Shown here: in pieces, positions 27,125 to 35,842 of the stretch | How positions within the stretch are numbered: the stretch's first letter is position 1 | How the letters are laid out: each line of letters begins with the position of its first letter | Assembly (NCBI RefSeq): GCF_002094855.1 | Contig: NZ_ARYN01000001.1 | Coordinates: 1-64,000 of the forward strand | Direction: 5' to 3' | Origin: Zunongwangia atlantica 22II14-10F7 | GTDB taxonomy: Bacteria > Bacteroidota > Bacteroidia > Flavobacteriales > Flavobacteriaceae | DNA length: 64,000 nucleotides | Position numbers and translations under genes: made by a program | The notes under the pieces: model-generated | The model's input: the letters and a program-made list of their open reading frames with translations, nothing else | Database searches by the model: none | What the model was told of the DNA's origin: nothing

Positions 27125-27886
27125 TTATTTTAAATTGTTGTTTAAATAATCGAAAATCGATTTAATCTCATCATCTTCTTTAAGATTCAACCTATTCTCT
27201 TTGATGTAAGCCTTTAATTTTTCCTGAAGTTCAGGTTCTAAAGTTTTAATGAATTTTTTATAATTTGAAGGTAGCGGTCGTAAAATTTCTTCTGGCTTTG
27301 AAGAATAATAATAACTACTGAAATGTGAAAAACGATTCGGCACTTCCTTTACCATAGAGCTTGTGGCTGCATGACCTTCAGAGAATTTTGCGTTAATGAC
27401 TTTGTAAGCATTGTACGTGGCAGAATCATTAATAGCGTACACAAAACCATTTACTGCATTGTCTTTTTTAGGTTTGTATTTTCTGAAATAAATTTCTTTA
27501 CCATCCTCAAAGATCAATTTGATATTTTTATCTCTAATTAGTGCTTTTGGTTGTTCTTCTGGTAAAATAGTTTGCTTTAATTCAATTTCATCATTTAAAA
27601 TGTTATGCCGAGCATAGAAGTTCTCCTGTAATTCTCCTTGATAATATACGGTCGCAATCTTGTAGCTCTCATCTAAATAAGGAGATCCTATTGTTTTAAG
27701 ATTAGAGTTATAAGCATTTTTGTTATCCAACAGATCGTGCATTATCGTATTTAGGATAGGTTGGCTTCCTGTACCACCATCTGTGATCGATTTAAAATTT
27801 CCTGGTTTAGGTGTGGTAACCTGAGCATAGTTGGTAGTAAAGGTCATCAGGAAAAAACAATATAAACTGAGTCTTAATTTTTTCAT
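27125..27886 (-). CDS. hypothetical secreted protein
   Basis: Unknown 253-residue protein. Residues 1-21 are a Sec signal peptide ending TTNYAQ without a lipobox, so the product should be periplasmic or secreted. The mature region mixes charged helices and short strands and has no catalytic motif I recognise. The C-terminus (LKEDDEIKSIFDYLNNNLK) is helical. It lies downstream of the SusCD operon on the same strand but beyond that operon's terminator, so it is probably transcribed alone. Confidence 0.7.
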   Translation of the reverse strand: MKKLRLSLYCFFLMTFTTNYAQVTTPKPGNFKSITDGGTGSQPILNTIMHDLLDNKNAYNSNLKTIGSPYLDESYKIATVYYQGELQENFYARHNILNDEIELKQTILPEEQPKALIRDKNIKLIFEDGKEIYFRKYKPKKDNAVNGFVYAINDSATYNAYKVINAKFSEGHAATSSMVKEVPNRFSHFSSYYYSSKPEEILRPLPSNYKKFIKTLEPELQEKLKAYIKENRLNLKEDDEIKSIFDYLNNNLK

Positions 27887-27902
27887 AGTAAGGAAATTTA
27901 AA

Positions 27903-27934
27903 AAAGGCTGCCTTAATAATTTCAGGCAGCCTTT
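27903..27934 (-). terminator. terminator of the second SusCD operon
   Basis: AAAGGCTGCCT (27903-27913) and AGGCAGCCTTT (27924-27934) make a perfect 11-bp stem with a 10-base loop. On the minus strand it is followed by T residues, 23 bases past the lipoprotein stop. Confidence 0.85.
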
Positions 27935-27956
27935 AAAGCTAATACAAACTTTTGTA

Positions 27957-28826
27957 TTAATCTGGACAGATGCTCAATGGAATCTCGCCAACCCCGGGAC
28001 TGGGGCCTTGTTCTGAAGCTAAGTCACCATTAGGTGCATAGACCTGAAATGTTATTTCGCTATCCCAATCACCTGAATTGAATACGAAGGATAACTCCTC
28101 TGTATCTTCTGGTACGGTTACAGAAAATGATCCGGCAGAACCAGAATCCAAAGTGTAATCTTCTGTAGTGCCGTCTATGGTAACCGAAATAGAAGCACCG
28201 TTCCAACCATCACCGTAACTATCCTGTAGGTCTACATTGTAGGTTCCAGGAACCGGAGTAAGCGGAGTACAGTTTACCCCAACGTAGTAAATTAATGGTG
28301 ATCTAAAGAATGAACTGCTCGATACAGTTCCGCCATAATCGGTATTGGTGTACGATCTGCCATCGGTTAAATTTAGAACCATACGATAGATAAAACGATC
28401 ACCACCACTATAATCACTTTCGGAAAGTCCGGCTGCGCTGGCAGCTTCGGCTAAAGATCTTTCAAAAGAAATAACAGGTAAACCATTATCCCCGGTGGTA
28501 AATTCAGATGCTGGTATATTGACTAATAATGTTTCACTTGTACTATTATCCACAGCATCTCCCTGGTTATCTTCAAAAGAGATGTAAACATCTACAGATT
28601 CTAGTAGATCTCCCATTTCCTCGTCCTGTTCTTCTAACATGATCGAAAAAATAGAGGTAGGATCAAAAGCATTGTAAGATGCGCTTATGGTTTCTGTTGT
28701 TCTAAGTATTGCCCCATAAACGGTATCCTGAAATACCTTGTCTACGGTATTGTCTTCTTCTGTACAACCAAGCAGCAGCAAGAAGGCAAAAAACGGCATG
28801 ATATATTTTATATGTTTTTTCATCAT
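27957..28826 (-). CDS. hypothetical lipoprotein in SusE position
   Basis: Unknown 289-residue lipoprotein encoded after susC and susD of the second pair. The signal ends in LLLGC and the mature CTEEDNTVD is acidic, predicting surface exposure. An N-terminal domain (about 25-165) is beta-rich with no motif I know. The C-terminal domain (about 180-289) carries DSYGDGWNGASISV followed by repeated hydrophobic strands, a module seen in many Bacteroidetes extracellular proteins. By position it is the operon's ligand-binding accessory protein. The gap to susD is only 11 bases. What it binds is unknown, since the operon has no enzyme gene. Confidence 0.75.
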   Translation of the reverse strand: MMKKHIKYIMPFFAFLLLLGCTEEDNTVDKVFQDTVYGAILRTTETISASYNAFDPTSIFSIMLEEQDEEMGDLLESVDVYISFEDNQGDAVDNSTSETLLVNIPASEFTTGDNGLPVISFERSLAEAASAAGLSESDYSGGDRFIYRMVLNLTDGRSYTNTDYGGTVSSSSFFRSPLIYYVGVNCTPLTPVPGTYNVDLQDSYGDGWNGASISVTIDGTTEDYTLDSGSAGSFSVTVPEDTEELSFVFNSGDWDSEITFQVYAPNGDLASEQGPSPGVGEIPLSICPD

Positions 28827-28837
28827 AGTTTTTTTAT

Positions 28838-30493
28838 TTAGTTCGACTCAGGAAATGAAGGAGATGCCGGGTTAGTGTCCCAAAAAACTGTCGTGGTAAC
28901 TTCCTGTTTCTGTGATACAGAAGAGTTGTTATTTACAAAGTTTGCAGGATATCTAAACGATCTTATAAAACCTCCTGGGTTTGGCTCTCTATTTGGCTGA
29001 AGTGTAGTTGGGTATCCAGTTCTACGATAAAAGTTGTAGTTTAATGTACCGTTTCCAAAAGATGCGATCCAAAATTCTTCAGCTAAAACATTCCATTTCT
29101 CATCTGTACTTGCGCTGCTTAATTCTGTTTCTAGCTGAGATAGAAAACTGTCTACCTGCTCTTCTGAAGGAGCGTAGCTTAAATCTGCATCTGGATCTAG
29201 CGCTCCAAAAGACTGAACTTTAGCAATAGATTTTTGAGTACCGCTAACTACAAATTCCTGTGCGGTGATTTCGTCTCCTTCTGCCATAGCCATTTCAGCT
29301 CTCATAAAATCTACCCATGAAGCTAGCATTAATGGTGTGATTCCTGCACCGGCGGCTCCTGCACCTTGTGAAACTGGTGCAAATCTACTGTCGTCAAACA
29401 TTCCGCCTGCCGGATAAATTCCGTATGTTGATCTCAAGAATCCGTCTCCTGGAGTACCATCATTATCACCATGATCTCTACCCCAATATCCACTGGGTAA
29501 ACTACAAAATGTATAGCCACCATCGATATAATGTTGTGGAGCGCTTTCCATAGAACAAGTTAAAGTTTGTTCATTAGGATCTACTTCCTCTCCAGGAACA
29601 GCATCTACCTGGCGATAGAAATAATAACGTATTCTAGGGTCACTGTCTTCTAACATGGTTCCCATTAGCCAATTGGATAGATAGCTTCCGGCTCCTGTTG
29701 GAGTGTAGTTATTTGCATATCTTCCGTTTCTTGTATCAGGCTGATTTTCGTTTGTACCATATCTAAATTGGAAATCTTCATCTGTACTACTAATAAAATC
29801 ACCGGAAGTAACGATCTGGTTAAAACTACTTAAAGCTGAATCATCTACTAATCTCGTCTGAACATAGATCTTCATTTTTAAAGTATTTGCAAGTTTTACC
29901 CAATTCTCATAATCTCCTTCATAAAAAGGATCATAATCTGGTTCTGCGGCTGCCTCCATATTAAAATTAGCTATCGCTTCATCTATTAATGATTCTGCTG
30001 CGGCATAAACCGCTGCACCATCATCTACAGCGGGATTAAAGTTTCCTTCGTCGCCCATTAAAGCTTCAGAATAAGGAATGTCTCCAAAATAATCTACCAG
30101 TGTAATCAAGACATTAGCAGAAAGAAGCTGAGCTATTGCGATATGATGAAATTGTTCGTTTTCCTGTGCAATTGGAGTCATCGCTTCTACATCTGCCAGA
30201 ATCTGGCGATAAGCTAAATCCCATTCATCATCAAAAGCGGTAGGCGAATAAGCATTTAAATAATTACGACTACCCATGTATTCTATCCTTGTTACCTGCG
30301 CGCCGTAATTCCCAAAGTTTTGCATTAGGCTTACATAAGATCTTTCGATCGCATTTAGATAAAAATCAACATCGGCCTGCTCTGGTGTTAAAAAATTAGG
30401 GTCTTCGGTTAAATCCATGTCGGTCGTTTCACAGGAATAAAAGCAAAGTCCTGCCAAGACGAACAATCCGAATATTTTACGTATACTTTTCAT
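28838..30493 (-). CDS. SusD/RagB-family lipoprotein (SusD-like_2 type)
   Basis: Surface nutrient-binding lipoprotein partner of the SusC gene upstream, 551 residues. The lipobox is CFYSC and the mature CETTDMDLTEDPN is acidic. Its start, DPNFLTPEQADVDFYLNAIE, is typical of the SusD_2 subgroup, whose members often pair with receptors for peptides or other non-glycan ligands as well as sugars. It is separated from susC by 13 bases and from the accessory lipoprotein by 11 bases. No glycosidase, peptidase or regulator gene flanks the operon, so the ligand cannot be inferred. Confidence 0.93.
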   Translation of the reverse strand: MKSIRKIFGLFVLAGLCFYSCETTDMDLTEDPNFLTPEQADVDFYLNAIERSYVSLMQNFGNYGAQVTRIEYMGSRNYLNAYSPTAFDDEWDLAYRQILADVEAMTPIAQENEQFHHIAIAQLLSANVLITLVDYFGDIPYSEALMGDEGNFNPAVDDGAAVYAAAESLIDEAIANFNMEAAAEPDYDPFYEGDYENWVKLANTLKMKIYVQTRLVDDSALSSFNQIVTSGDFISSTDEDFQFRYGTNENQPDTRNGRYANNYTPTGAGSYLSNWLMGTMLEDSDPRIRYYFYRQVDAVPGEEVDPNEQTLTCSMESAPQHYIDGGYTFCSLPSGYWGRDHGDNDGTPGDGFLRSTYGIYPAGGMFDDSRFAPVSQGAGAAGAGITPLMLASWVDFMRAEMAMAEGDEITAQEFVVSGTQKSIAKVQSFGALDPDADLSYAPSEEQVDSFLSQLETELSSASTDEKWNVLAEEFWIASFGNGTLNYNFYRRTGYPTTLQPNREPNPGGFIRSFRYPANFVNNNSSVSQKQEVTTTVFWDTNPASPSFPESN

Positions 30494-30506
30494 ATTGTTT
30501 TAGTTT

Positions 30507-33500
30507 TTAAAATGAAGCTGTGATACTAATTCCGTATCTCTTCGAACTTGGTCCACTTAAAAAATCAAATCCCTGTCCATTTCCTACTCCTAAGGCAGCA
30601 ACATTAGGATCGAAGTTTATACCATCTGGCGTATTGTAGGCATCGTACCAAAGGTTATATCCAGATACTTTTAGGGAAAGCGAACCAAAAGGTGTTTTCT
30701 CTAAAAATGATTGTGGTACAGAGTATCCTAAAGATACCTCCTGAAGTCTTATTACAGAACCATCGTAAACCTGAAGCTCATCTGGTCCAAATAGAATATT
30801 ATCAAAATAATACTGTGAATTATTAATTTGAATATTGTTTGGCTCGCCAGTATCCTGATTTACACCCGGAAGAATAAAAGGATTGATTCTGTTATCTGTA
30901 TCTGTAGTTAGTCCTCTTCCTAATAATGTAGCGATCGTTTGGCTGTAAATATCACCGCCAGAGACATGAGTTACCAAAATATTAAAATTGAAATTTTTAA
31001 GGGAGATACTACTGCTCACATTAAGTGTATAATCTGGGTTAGGATCCCCAATTTCAAACTGGCCAGATTCAACAACATAATCTCCCTGGCTATTGGTAAC
31101 AAAGTTTCCTGCATCGTCTCTTAAGATTCGAGATCCAACTATAGTTCCTAAAGGCTTGTCTGGAATAGCAGCATTTCCCAGGTTAGAGAAACCTGAATAA
31201 ACAATGATATCTGTATCCTGGCCAAGATCTTTTACCGTTGGTTCTATAGTACTAAAGTTTGCATTTATGCTCCAATTAAAAGCACCTTGATCTGGATTTT
31301 TAAAGATATCCAGCCCGGCCTCAATTTCTAATCCTTCTACATTGATTTCACCAATATTAGTTCGAACACTCGTATAACCCGTAGATGCATCTAAGCTTCT
31401 GTTTACCAGAAGATTTTCTGTAATTCTATTAAAATAAGATGCATTAAGTGTAAAATGATTATTGAACCAGTTCGATTCTACTCCAAATTCAATTTCAGTC
31501 ATTGTTTCTGGTTCCAGATCTGGATTACCTAAAACACTATTAGTTGTATTACTAACTATTAAGTTTCCAGAGTCATCAAGCCAACGTTGTGTATTCAATG
31601 AAAGTCTATTAGCAATTGGGTATCCAGACGGGAAGTTTGCAGAGGTACCAAAACCTGCTCTAAGTTTTAAAAATCCTAAAGCATCGCCACTAAGGTCTGA
31701 AAATGCTGAGGTTGGTAAAAATGAAGCACTAACTCCAGGATAAAAAATCGATCTATTGTCTTCAGAAAGATTAGATACCCAGTCGTTACGACCATTAATT
31801 GTAAGGTATAAAAATCCATCGTAATCTAATTCTACCTGTCCATAAAGACCTGCAATATTTCTTTCTTCGGAATACTGAATTTCGTCCTGCAACATAAAGT
31901 TGAAGTGTCTTAAGACATCAAAAACCTGTTGGTTAGAACTACTAACTCCCTGGCGATCGTAAATAGTTCTTCTGGTGGTTGCTCCCAGGTTAAAATTAAG
32001 TCCAAGTTTTTCTGAAAGATCATACATCCCATTTAATGTGATGTTGTGATCCCAAATGGTATTTGAGTTGGTCCAGGTATCATAGAAACCACTTCTAATT
32101 CGTGTATTAGACGTAGAGCCTCCTCTGTTTTGATAGCTGGTGTTACCTTCATTATAAAGATCGATTCCTAATCTATAAGTTAAGTTTAGATTATCAGTAA
32201 AATCATACATGATGCCCGCGCTACCATATACACGATTGGTCAACTGTTCTGAACTCGCATTATATACTGTCCATAAAGGATGCTGAATATCATTGGCCTG
32301 GCGATAATAAACACTTCCGCCCGTTAAAGGATTTTGATAGGGTAGTCCCATCAAATCTACATTTCTGGGTGTAAAGAACACGTTTGAAAATACTGAAGAT
32401 CCTCCACCGCCAAATACAGTATTACCATCCCCTGCAGAAACCGGAGGTGATTTAAAATCTGTTTGCGAAAAGTTTAAGGTACCGTTGATTGTAAAGTTAT
32501 TTGCAAGTTCAGCTTTACCACCAATCCCAAGGTTATTTCTTATAACTTTATTTTCTGGAGTAAAACCTTCGTCTTCTAAATGTCCACCACTTAAGCTGTA
32601 AGTAACTTTACCATCATCTGAAGCTCCAGAGAAGTTTACACTAGTATTAGATACAACACCTGTTCTAAAAAATTCTTCTACACTATTGTATGGTTGCCAT
32701 GCATAGGGTGTATCAGCAAACTCTGGGAATGCCTGAGGGATTCCCGTTCCAGAACTTGCAGTAGAATAAGGATGCGGTAAATTTCCGTTCTCATCGATCG
32801 CGGGATCTGCACCCCAACCTGCAACACCAGCTTCATCAAATCCTGGTCCCCAGTTACTATAGAACCATCCAAAAGCCTGATCGAAACCACCACCATAACT
32901 CATAGTGTAATCTGGAATCGAAGCTACTTCATTAAAGAAGATTGAAGAAGTTACGGTAACTTCATGCTTTTTACGACTGGCAGCACCGCTTCCGTTTTTA
33001 GTGGTGATCAAAATTACTCCGTTTCGACCTTGAGTTCCGTAAAGAGTAGAAGCTGCAAGACCTTTTAAAACGTTTACACTTTCGATATTGTTAGGATCCA
33101 GGTCGAAGAATCTACTTCCTCCACTATTACCTTCAACGAAGTCTCCCTGAGCGTTTGTATCGCTACTAAAGGGAACACCATCTACAATAAATAAGGGCTG
33201 GTTACTACCACTAAAAGAACTTAAACCTCTAATAATGATATTTGTTCCAGATCCAGAGATCCCACTTTGTTGGGTGATTTGCACTCCTGAAGCCTTACCA
33301 CTTAAAAGTCGGCCAACATCCCCTTCAGCTCTGGATTCCAGATCTTCGCTACTAACTTCGGAAACCGCATAACCTAAAGACTTTTTTTCTCTGGAGATCC
33401 CCAGAGCGGTTACCACCACTTCATCAAGTTGTGCCTGGTCGGCTTCCATAACAACATCGATGGTATTAATGTCGCCTACCGTATATTCTGCCGTTTTTAA

Positions 33501-33731
33501 TCCAACAAAAGAAAATACGATAATATCACCTTCTTCTGCAGCAATGGAATAGTTACCATCGAAATCTGACTGAATACCACTTGTGGTTCCTTTGATTCTG
33601 ACGTTTACACCAGGTAACGGCATGCCCTGATCATCTGTAATTGTTCCTGAAATTGTTCTATCCTGAGCGAAAACGCTGCAAATGGAGAACAAAAACAGTA
33701 AGGTCAAAAAACTTTGTAGTTTTCTTTTCAT
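30507..33731 (-). CDS. SusC/RagA-family TonB-dependent outer-membrane receptor (second pair)
   Basis: Outer-membrane active transporter, 1074 residues. A signal peptide ending CSVFAQ is followed by a carboxypeptidase-regulatory-like domain (PLPGVNVRIKGTTSG), a TonB-box region (LDEVVVTALGISREKKSLGY), a plug with IIIRGLSSFSGSNQPLFIVD, and a large barrel ending in ITASF. ALGI after the TonB box is a common SusC variant and differs from the VIGYGEQ of the glucan receptor, so the two are distant paralogues and not a recent duplication. The operon order is susC, susD, unknown lipoprotein. Confidence 0.95.
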   Translation of the reverse strand: MKRKLQSFLTLLFLFSICSVFAQDRTISGTITDDQGMPLPGVNVRIKGTTSGIQSDFDGNYSIAAEEGDIIVFSFVGLKTAEYTVGDINTIDVVMEADQAQLDEVVVTALGISREKKSLGYAVSEVSSEDLESRAEGDVGRLLSGKASGVQITQQSGISGSGTNIIIRGLSSFSGSNQPLFIVDGVPFSSDTNAQGDFVEGNSGGSRFFDLDPNNIESVNVLKGLAASTLYGTQGRNGVILITTKNGSGAASRKKHEVTVTSSIFFNEVASIPDYTMSYGGGFDQAFGWFYSNWGPGFDEAGVAGWGADPAIDENGNLPHPYSTASSGTGIPQAFPEFADTPYAWQPYNSVEEFFRTGVVSNTSVNFSGASDDGKVTYSLSGGHLEDEGFTPENKVIRNNLGIGGKAELANNFTINGTLNFSQTDFKSPPVSAGDGNTVFGGGGSSVFSNVFFTPRNVDLMGLPYQNPLTGGSVYYRQANDIQHPLWTVYNASSEQLTNRVYGSAGIMYDFTDNLNLTYRLGIDLYNEGNTSYQNRGGSTSNTRIRSGFYDTWTNSNTIWDHNITLNGMYDLSEKLGLNFNLGATTRRTIYDRQGVSSSNQQVFDVLRHFNFMLQDEIQYSEERNIAGLYGQVELDYDGFLYLTINGRNDWVSNLSEDNRSIFYPGVSASFLPTSAFSDLSGDALGFLKLRAGFGTSANFPSGYPIANRLSLNTQRWLDDSGNLIVSNTTNSVLGNPDLEPETMTEIEFGVESNWFNNHFTLNASYFNRITENLLVNRSLDASTGYTSVRTNIGEINVEGLEIEAGLDIFKNPDQGAFNWSINANFSTIEPTVKDLGQDTDIIVYSGFSNLGNAAIPDKPLGTIVGSRILRDDAGNFVTNSQGDYVVESGQFEIGDPNPDYTLNVSSSISLKNFNFNILVTHVSGGDIYSQTIATLLGRGLTTDTDNRINPFILPGVNQDTGEPNNIQINNSQYYFDNILFGPDELQVYDGSVIRLQEVSLGYSVPQSFLEKTPFGSLSLKVSGYNLWYDAYNTPDGINFDPNVAALGVGNGQGFDFLSGPSSKRYGISITASF

Positions 33732-34081
33732 ATTTGAGTTTTTGAATTAGCATGTTAAAAAATTATGAAAAACCTAATCAAAAAACCAAATAAATATTTA
33801 TAAATAGTTAAAAAATAATATATTAAATATATTGAACAATTATTTATGTTAAAAAATGTAATTAATTGAATTTATATAGTGTCTAATTAAATTATTCAAA
33901 ACTTTGAAGCTCTACTTCTTTTGATATAATGTGCAGTTTTGATCAGAATTGTAGTCTTAAAAGTCAAAAAAATAAACATAAATTCTAGTAGGTTGAAAAT
34001 AAGTGTTTAAAAACTACCTCTTTCGCGTAAAATTAAAGTTTTGGTTTTACGTTTTAGCAAATGGTAAATTATAGGAAATAA
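33732..34081. other. intergenic region upstream of the second susC
   Basis: No gene is visible in this very AT-rich stretch. It holds a perfect 17-bp AT palindrome (33817-33833) and an inverted repeat CGTAAAA/TTTTACG (34026-34051, 12-base spacer). The susC promoter must lie here, but no exact TAnnTTTG on the minus strand near the start stood out. Confidence 0.4.
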
Positions 34082-34109
34082 AAAAGGTGAGCTGACAAGC
34101 TCACCTTTT
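34082..34109 (-). terminator. fabD terminator
   Basis: AAAAGGTGAGCT (34082-34093) and AGCTCACCTTTT (34098-34109) form a perfect 12-bp stem with loop GACA, followed by T residues on the minus strand, 22 bases past the fabD stop. Confidence 0.9.
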
Positions 34110-34131
34110 ATGATTTTTATGAAGATATAAA

Positions 34132-35013
34132 TTAAATCTCTGCAGAAGCAGTCTCCATTTTTCGATCTACTTTCTTTACAAGTCCTTGTAATACTTTTCC
34201 CGGGCCAACTTCAGTAAAGCTTGTTGCACCATCTTTAATCATATTCTGTACAGATTGCGTCCATTTTACGGGAGCTGTTAATTGAAATACAAGATTCTTT
34301 TGAATTTCAACCGGATCTGTTACCGCAGTAGTACTCACATTTTGATAAATAGGACAAGAAGGATTCTTGAAATTAGTAGCTTCTATTGCTGCTGCCAGTT
34401 CTTTTCTCGCTGGTTCCATAAGTGGTGAATGGAAAGCTCCACCAACAGGAAGCAATAATGCACGTTTAGCACCTCTTTCTTTTAATTCTTCGCAGGCTTT
34501 TTCTACAGCTGCAACCTCGCCAGAAATTACTAATTGCCCTGGGCAATTGTAATTAGCCGCAACAACAGTTCCTTCAATTTCAGCACAAACAGATTCTACA
34601 AGTTCATCTTCTAAACCTAAAACAGCCGCCATGGTAGATGGTGTAATTTCACAGGCTTTTTGCATGGCTAAAGCACGTTGAGAAACAAGCTTTAGGGCGT
34701 CTTCAAATTCTAAAGTATTATTGGCTACAAGAGCAGAAAATTCTCCTAAAGAATGCCCGGCAACCATATCTGGTTTAAAATCTGCTCCTAAAACCTTACT
34801 TAAAATTACACTATGCAAAAATACTGCAGGTTGGGTAACCTTAGTTTGTTTTAGATCTTCAGCAGATCCACTAAACATCGTTTCGGTTATAGAAAAGCCA
34901 AGGATTTCATTTGCTCTTTCAAATAGGTCTTTAGCTTCAGCAGACTTTTCGTATAAATCTGCTCCCATTCCTGAAAATTGTGCTCCCTGTCCGGGAAAAA
35001 CGTATGCTTTCAT
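34132..35013 (-). CDS. fabD: malonyl-CoA:acyl-carrier-protein transacylase
   Basis: Cytoplasmic enzyme that loads malonyl groups onto ACP for fatty-acid synthesis. The 293-residue length is standard. Catalytic Ser88 sits in GHSLGEFSAL and catalytic His195 in GGAFHSPLM; the N-terminal FPGQGAQFSGMG and EVGPGKVLQGLVK near the C-terminus are diagnostic. No fab genes are beside it. Its 5' region holds three palindromes (listed separately), which could reflect control of fatty-acid supply. The gene is monocistronic, bounded by terminators on both sides. Confidence 0.97.
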   Translation of the reverse strand: MKAYVFPGQGAQFSGMGADLYEKSAEAKDLFERANEILGFSITETMFSGSAEDLKQTKVTQPAVFLHSVILSKVLGADFKPDMVAGHSLGEFSALVANNTLEFEDALKLVSQRALAMQKACEITPSTMAAVLGLEDELVESVCAEIEGTVVAANYNCPGQLVISGEVAAVEKACEELKERGAKRALLLPVGGAFHSPLMEPARKELAAAIEATNFKNPSCPIYQNVSTTAVTDPVEIQKNLVFQLTAPVKWTQSVQNMIKDGATSFTEVGPGKVLQGLVKKVDRKMETASAEI

Positions 35014-35027
35014 TTTCTAAATTTTAT

Positions 35028-35125
35028 CCCTTTTAAAAAGGGTTTAATAGCTGTCTCGATCCTTAATTTATTGCTTTCGAGACCCGAAATTATAAATTAT
35101 TACATCTTTATTTTCTTAAGAAAAT
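35028..35125 (-). promoter_or_regulatory. palindrome-rich leader of fabD
   Basis: Three symmetric elements precede fabD: CCCTTTTAAAAAGGG (35028-35042), GTCTCGA/TCGAGAC (35053-35059 and 35077-35083), and the 16-bp perfect palindrome ATTTTCTTAAGAAAAT (35110-35125). The first lies about 15 bases before the start codon and could hide the ribosome binding site. The last could be a protein operator. Confidence 0.45.
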
Positions 35126-35161
35126 ACGATATAACTTCGGCAAAAATAGGAAGAATAAAAA

Positions 35162-35193
35162 AGACCTCACAACAAAATATAGCTGCGAGGTCT
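35162..35193 (-). terminator. terminator of the PNPOx-like gene
   Basis: AGACCTC (35162-35168) pairs with GAGGTCT (35187-35193). On the minus strand a T run follows the stem, 20 bases past the stop at 35213. Confidence 0.75.
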
Positions 35194-35212
35194 CTTTCTG
35201 CAAATACACTCT

Positions 35213-35713
35213 TTATAAATTTAGTTTTCCTTTTTCACCAATATCCTGACTTTCCCCGGTGACTGCAGCAATGCCCATTTTAAACAGAGCCGTATACTTA
35301 TTCGATTTTGTATCCCAATAATAGGCTTCTTGTGGATTCACTTTTATCGCTGTTAAGTTAGGATCATCTACGCCTTTAAACCAGGTGTCGTCTACTTTAC
35401 TATATAATTCTTCTAAAATATCTTTATCGGTAACTAAAGTAGCGTAACCAAAAACGCTAATAAAATCCATTTTTTTTGTGTCACTATATAGCAATTGTAC
35501 ATCGCTGTCTTTTACGATATCGGTATCATGATCGCTATCTAAGGTACTTAAAAACCAAATGTTACCTTCGGTATCAACTTTTTTAGTGGTCATTGGCACT
35601 GCGTTAACCGGTTTAGAACCAATATTGGTTATTAGCATAGCCATTTTAATTTCGTTCACTAAAGATTTTAGTTTCTTTCTAGCTTCAGTATATTCCAAAT
35701 TCTCTATACTCAT
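35213..35713 (-). CDS. pyridoxamine 5'-phosphate oxidase-like flavoprotein (general stress protein 26-like)
   Basis: Small split-barrel protein of 166 residues likely to bind FMN, F420-like or haem cofactors. The fold is indicated by AMLITNIGSKPVNAVPMTTKKVDTEG read in two parts (the AMLIT strand and the MTTKKVD strand) and GNIWFLSTLDSDHDTDI, characteristic of the Bacteroidetes stress-protein 26 subgroup. True PdxH signature residues are not evident, so it is not called the vitamin B6 enzyme. It stands alone between terminators. Role is inferred to be stress-related and not specific. Confidence 0.85.
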   Translation of the reverse strand: MSIENLEYTEARKKLKSLVNEIKMAMLITNIGSKPVNAVPMTTKKVDTEGNIWFLSTLDSDHDTDIVKDSDVQLLYSDTKKMDFISVFGYATLVTDKDILEELYSKVDDTWFKGVDDPNLTAIKVNPQEAYYWDTKSNKYTALFKMGIAAVTGESQDIGEKGKLNL

Positions 35714-35842
35714 AATCTTTCTTTTTTAGTTGAATTATGAAATTACAAAAGCCTTAAAAAGTTGTAAGCTAATAAACTGCTAAAAACGAATAAGTTGCTG
35801 TTAAGAATTGTGAAATTCCTTTTTGAAATGGAATTTCTGCTT

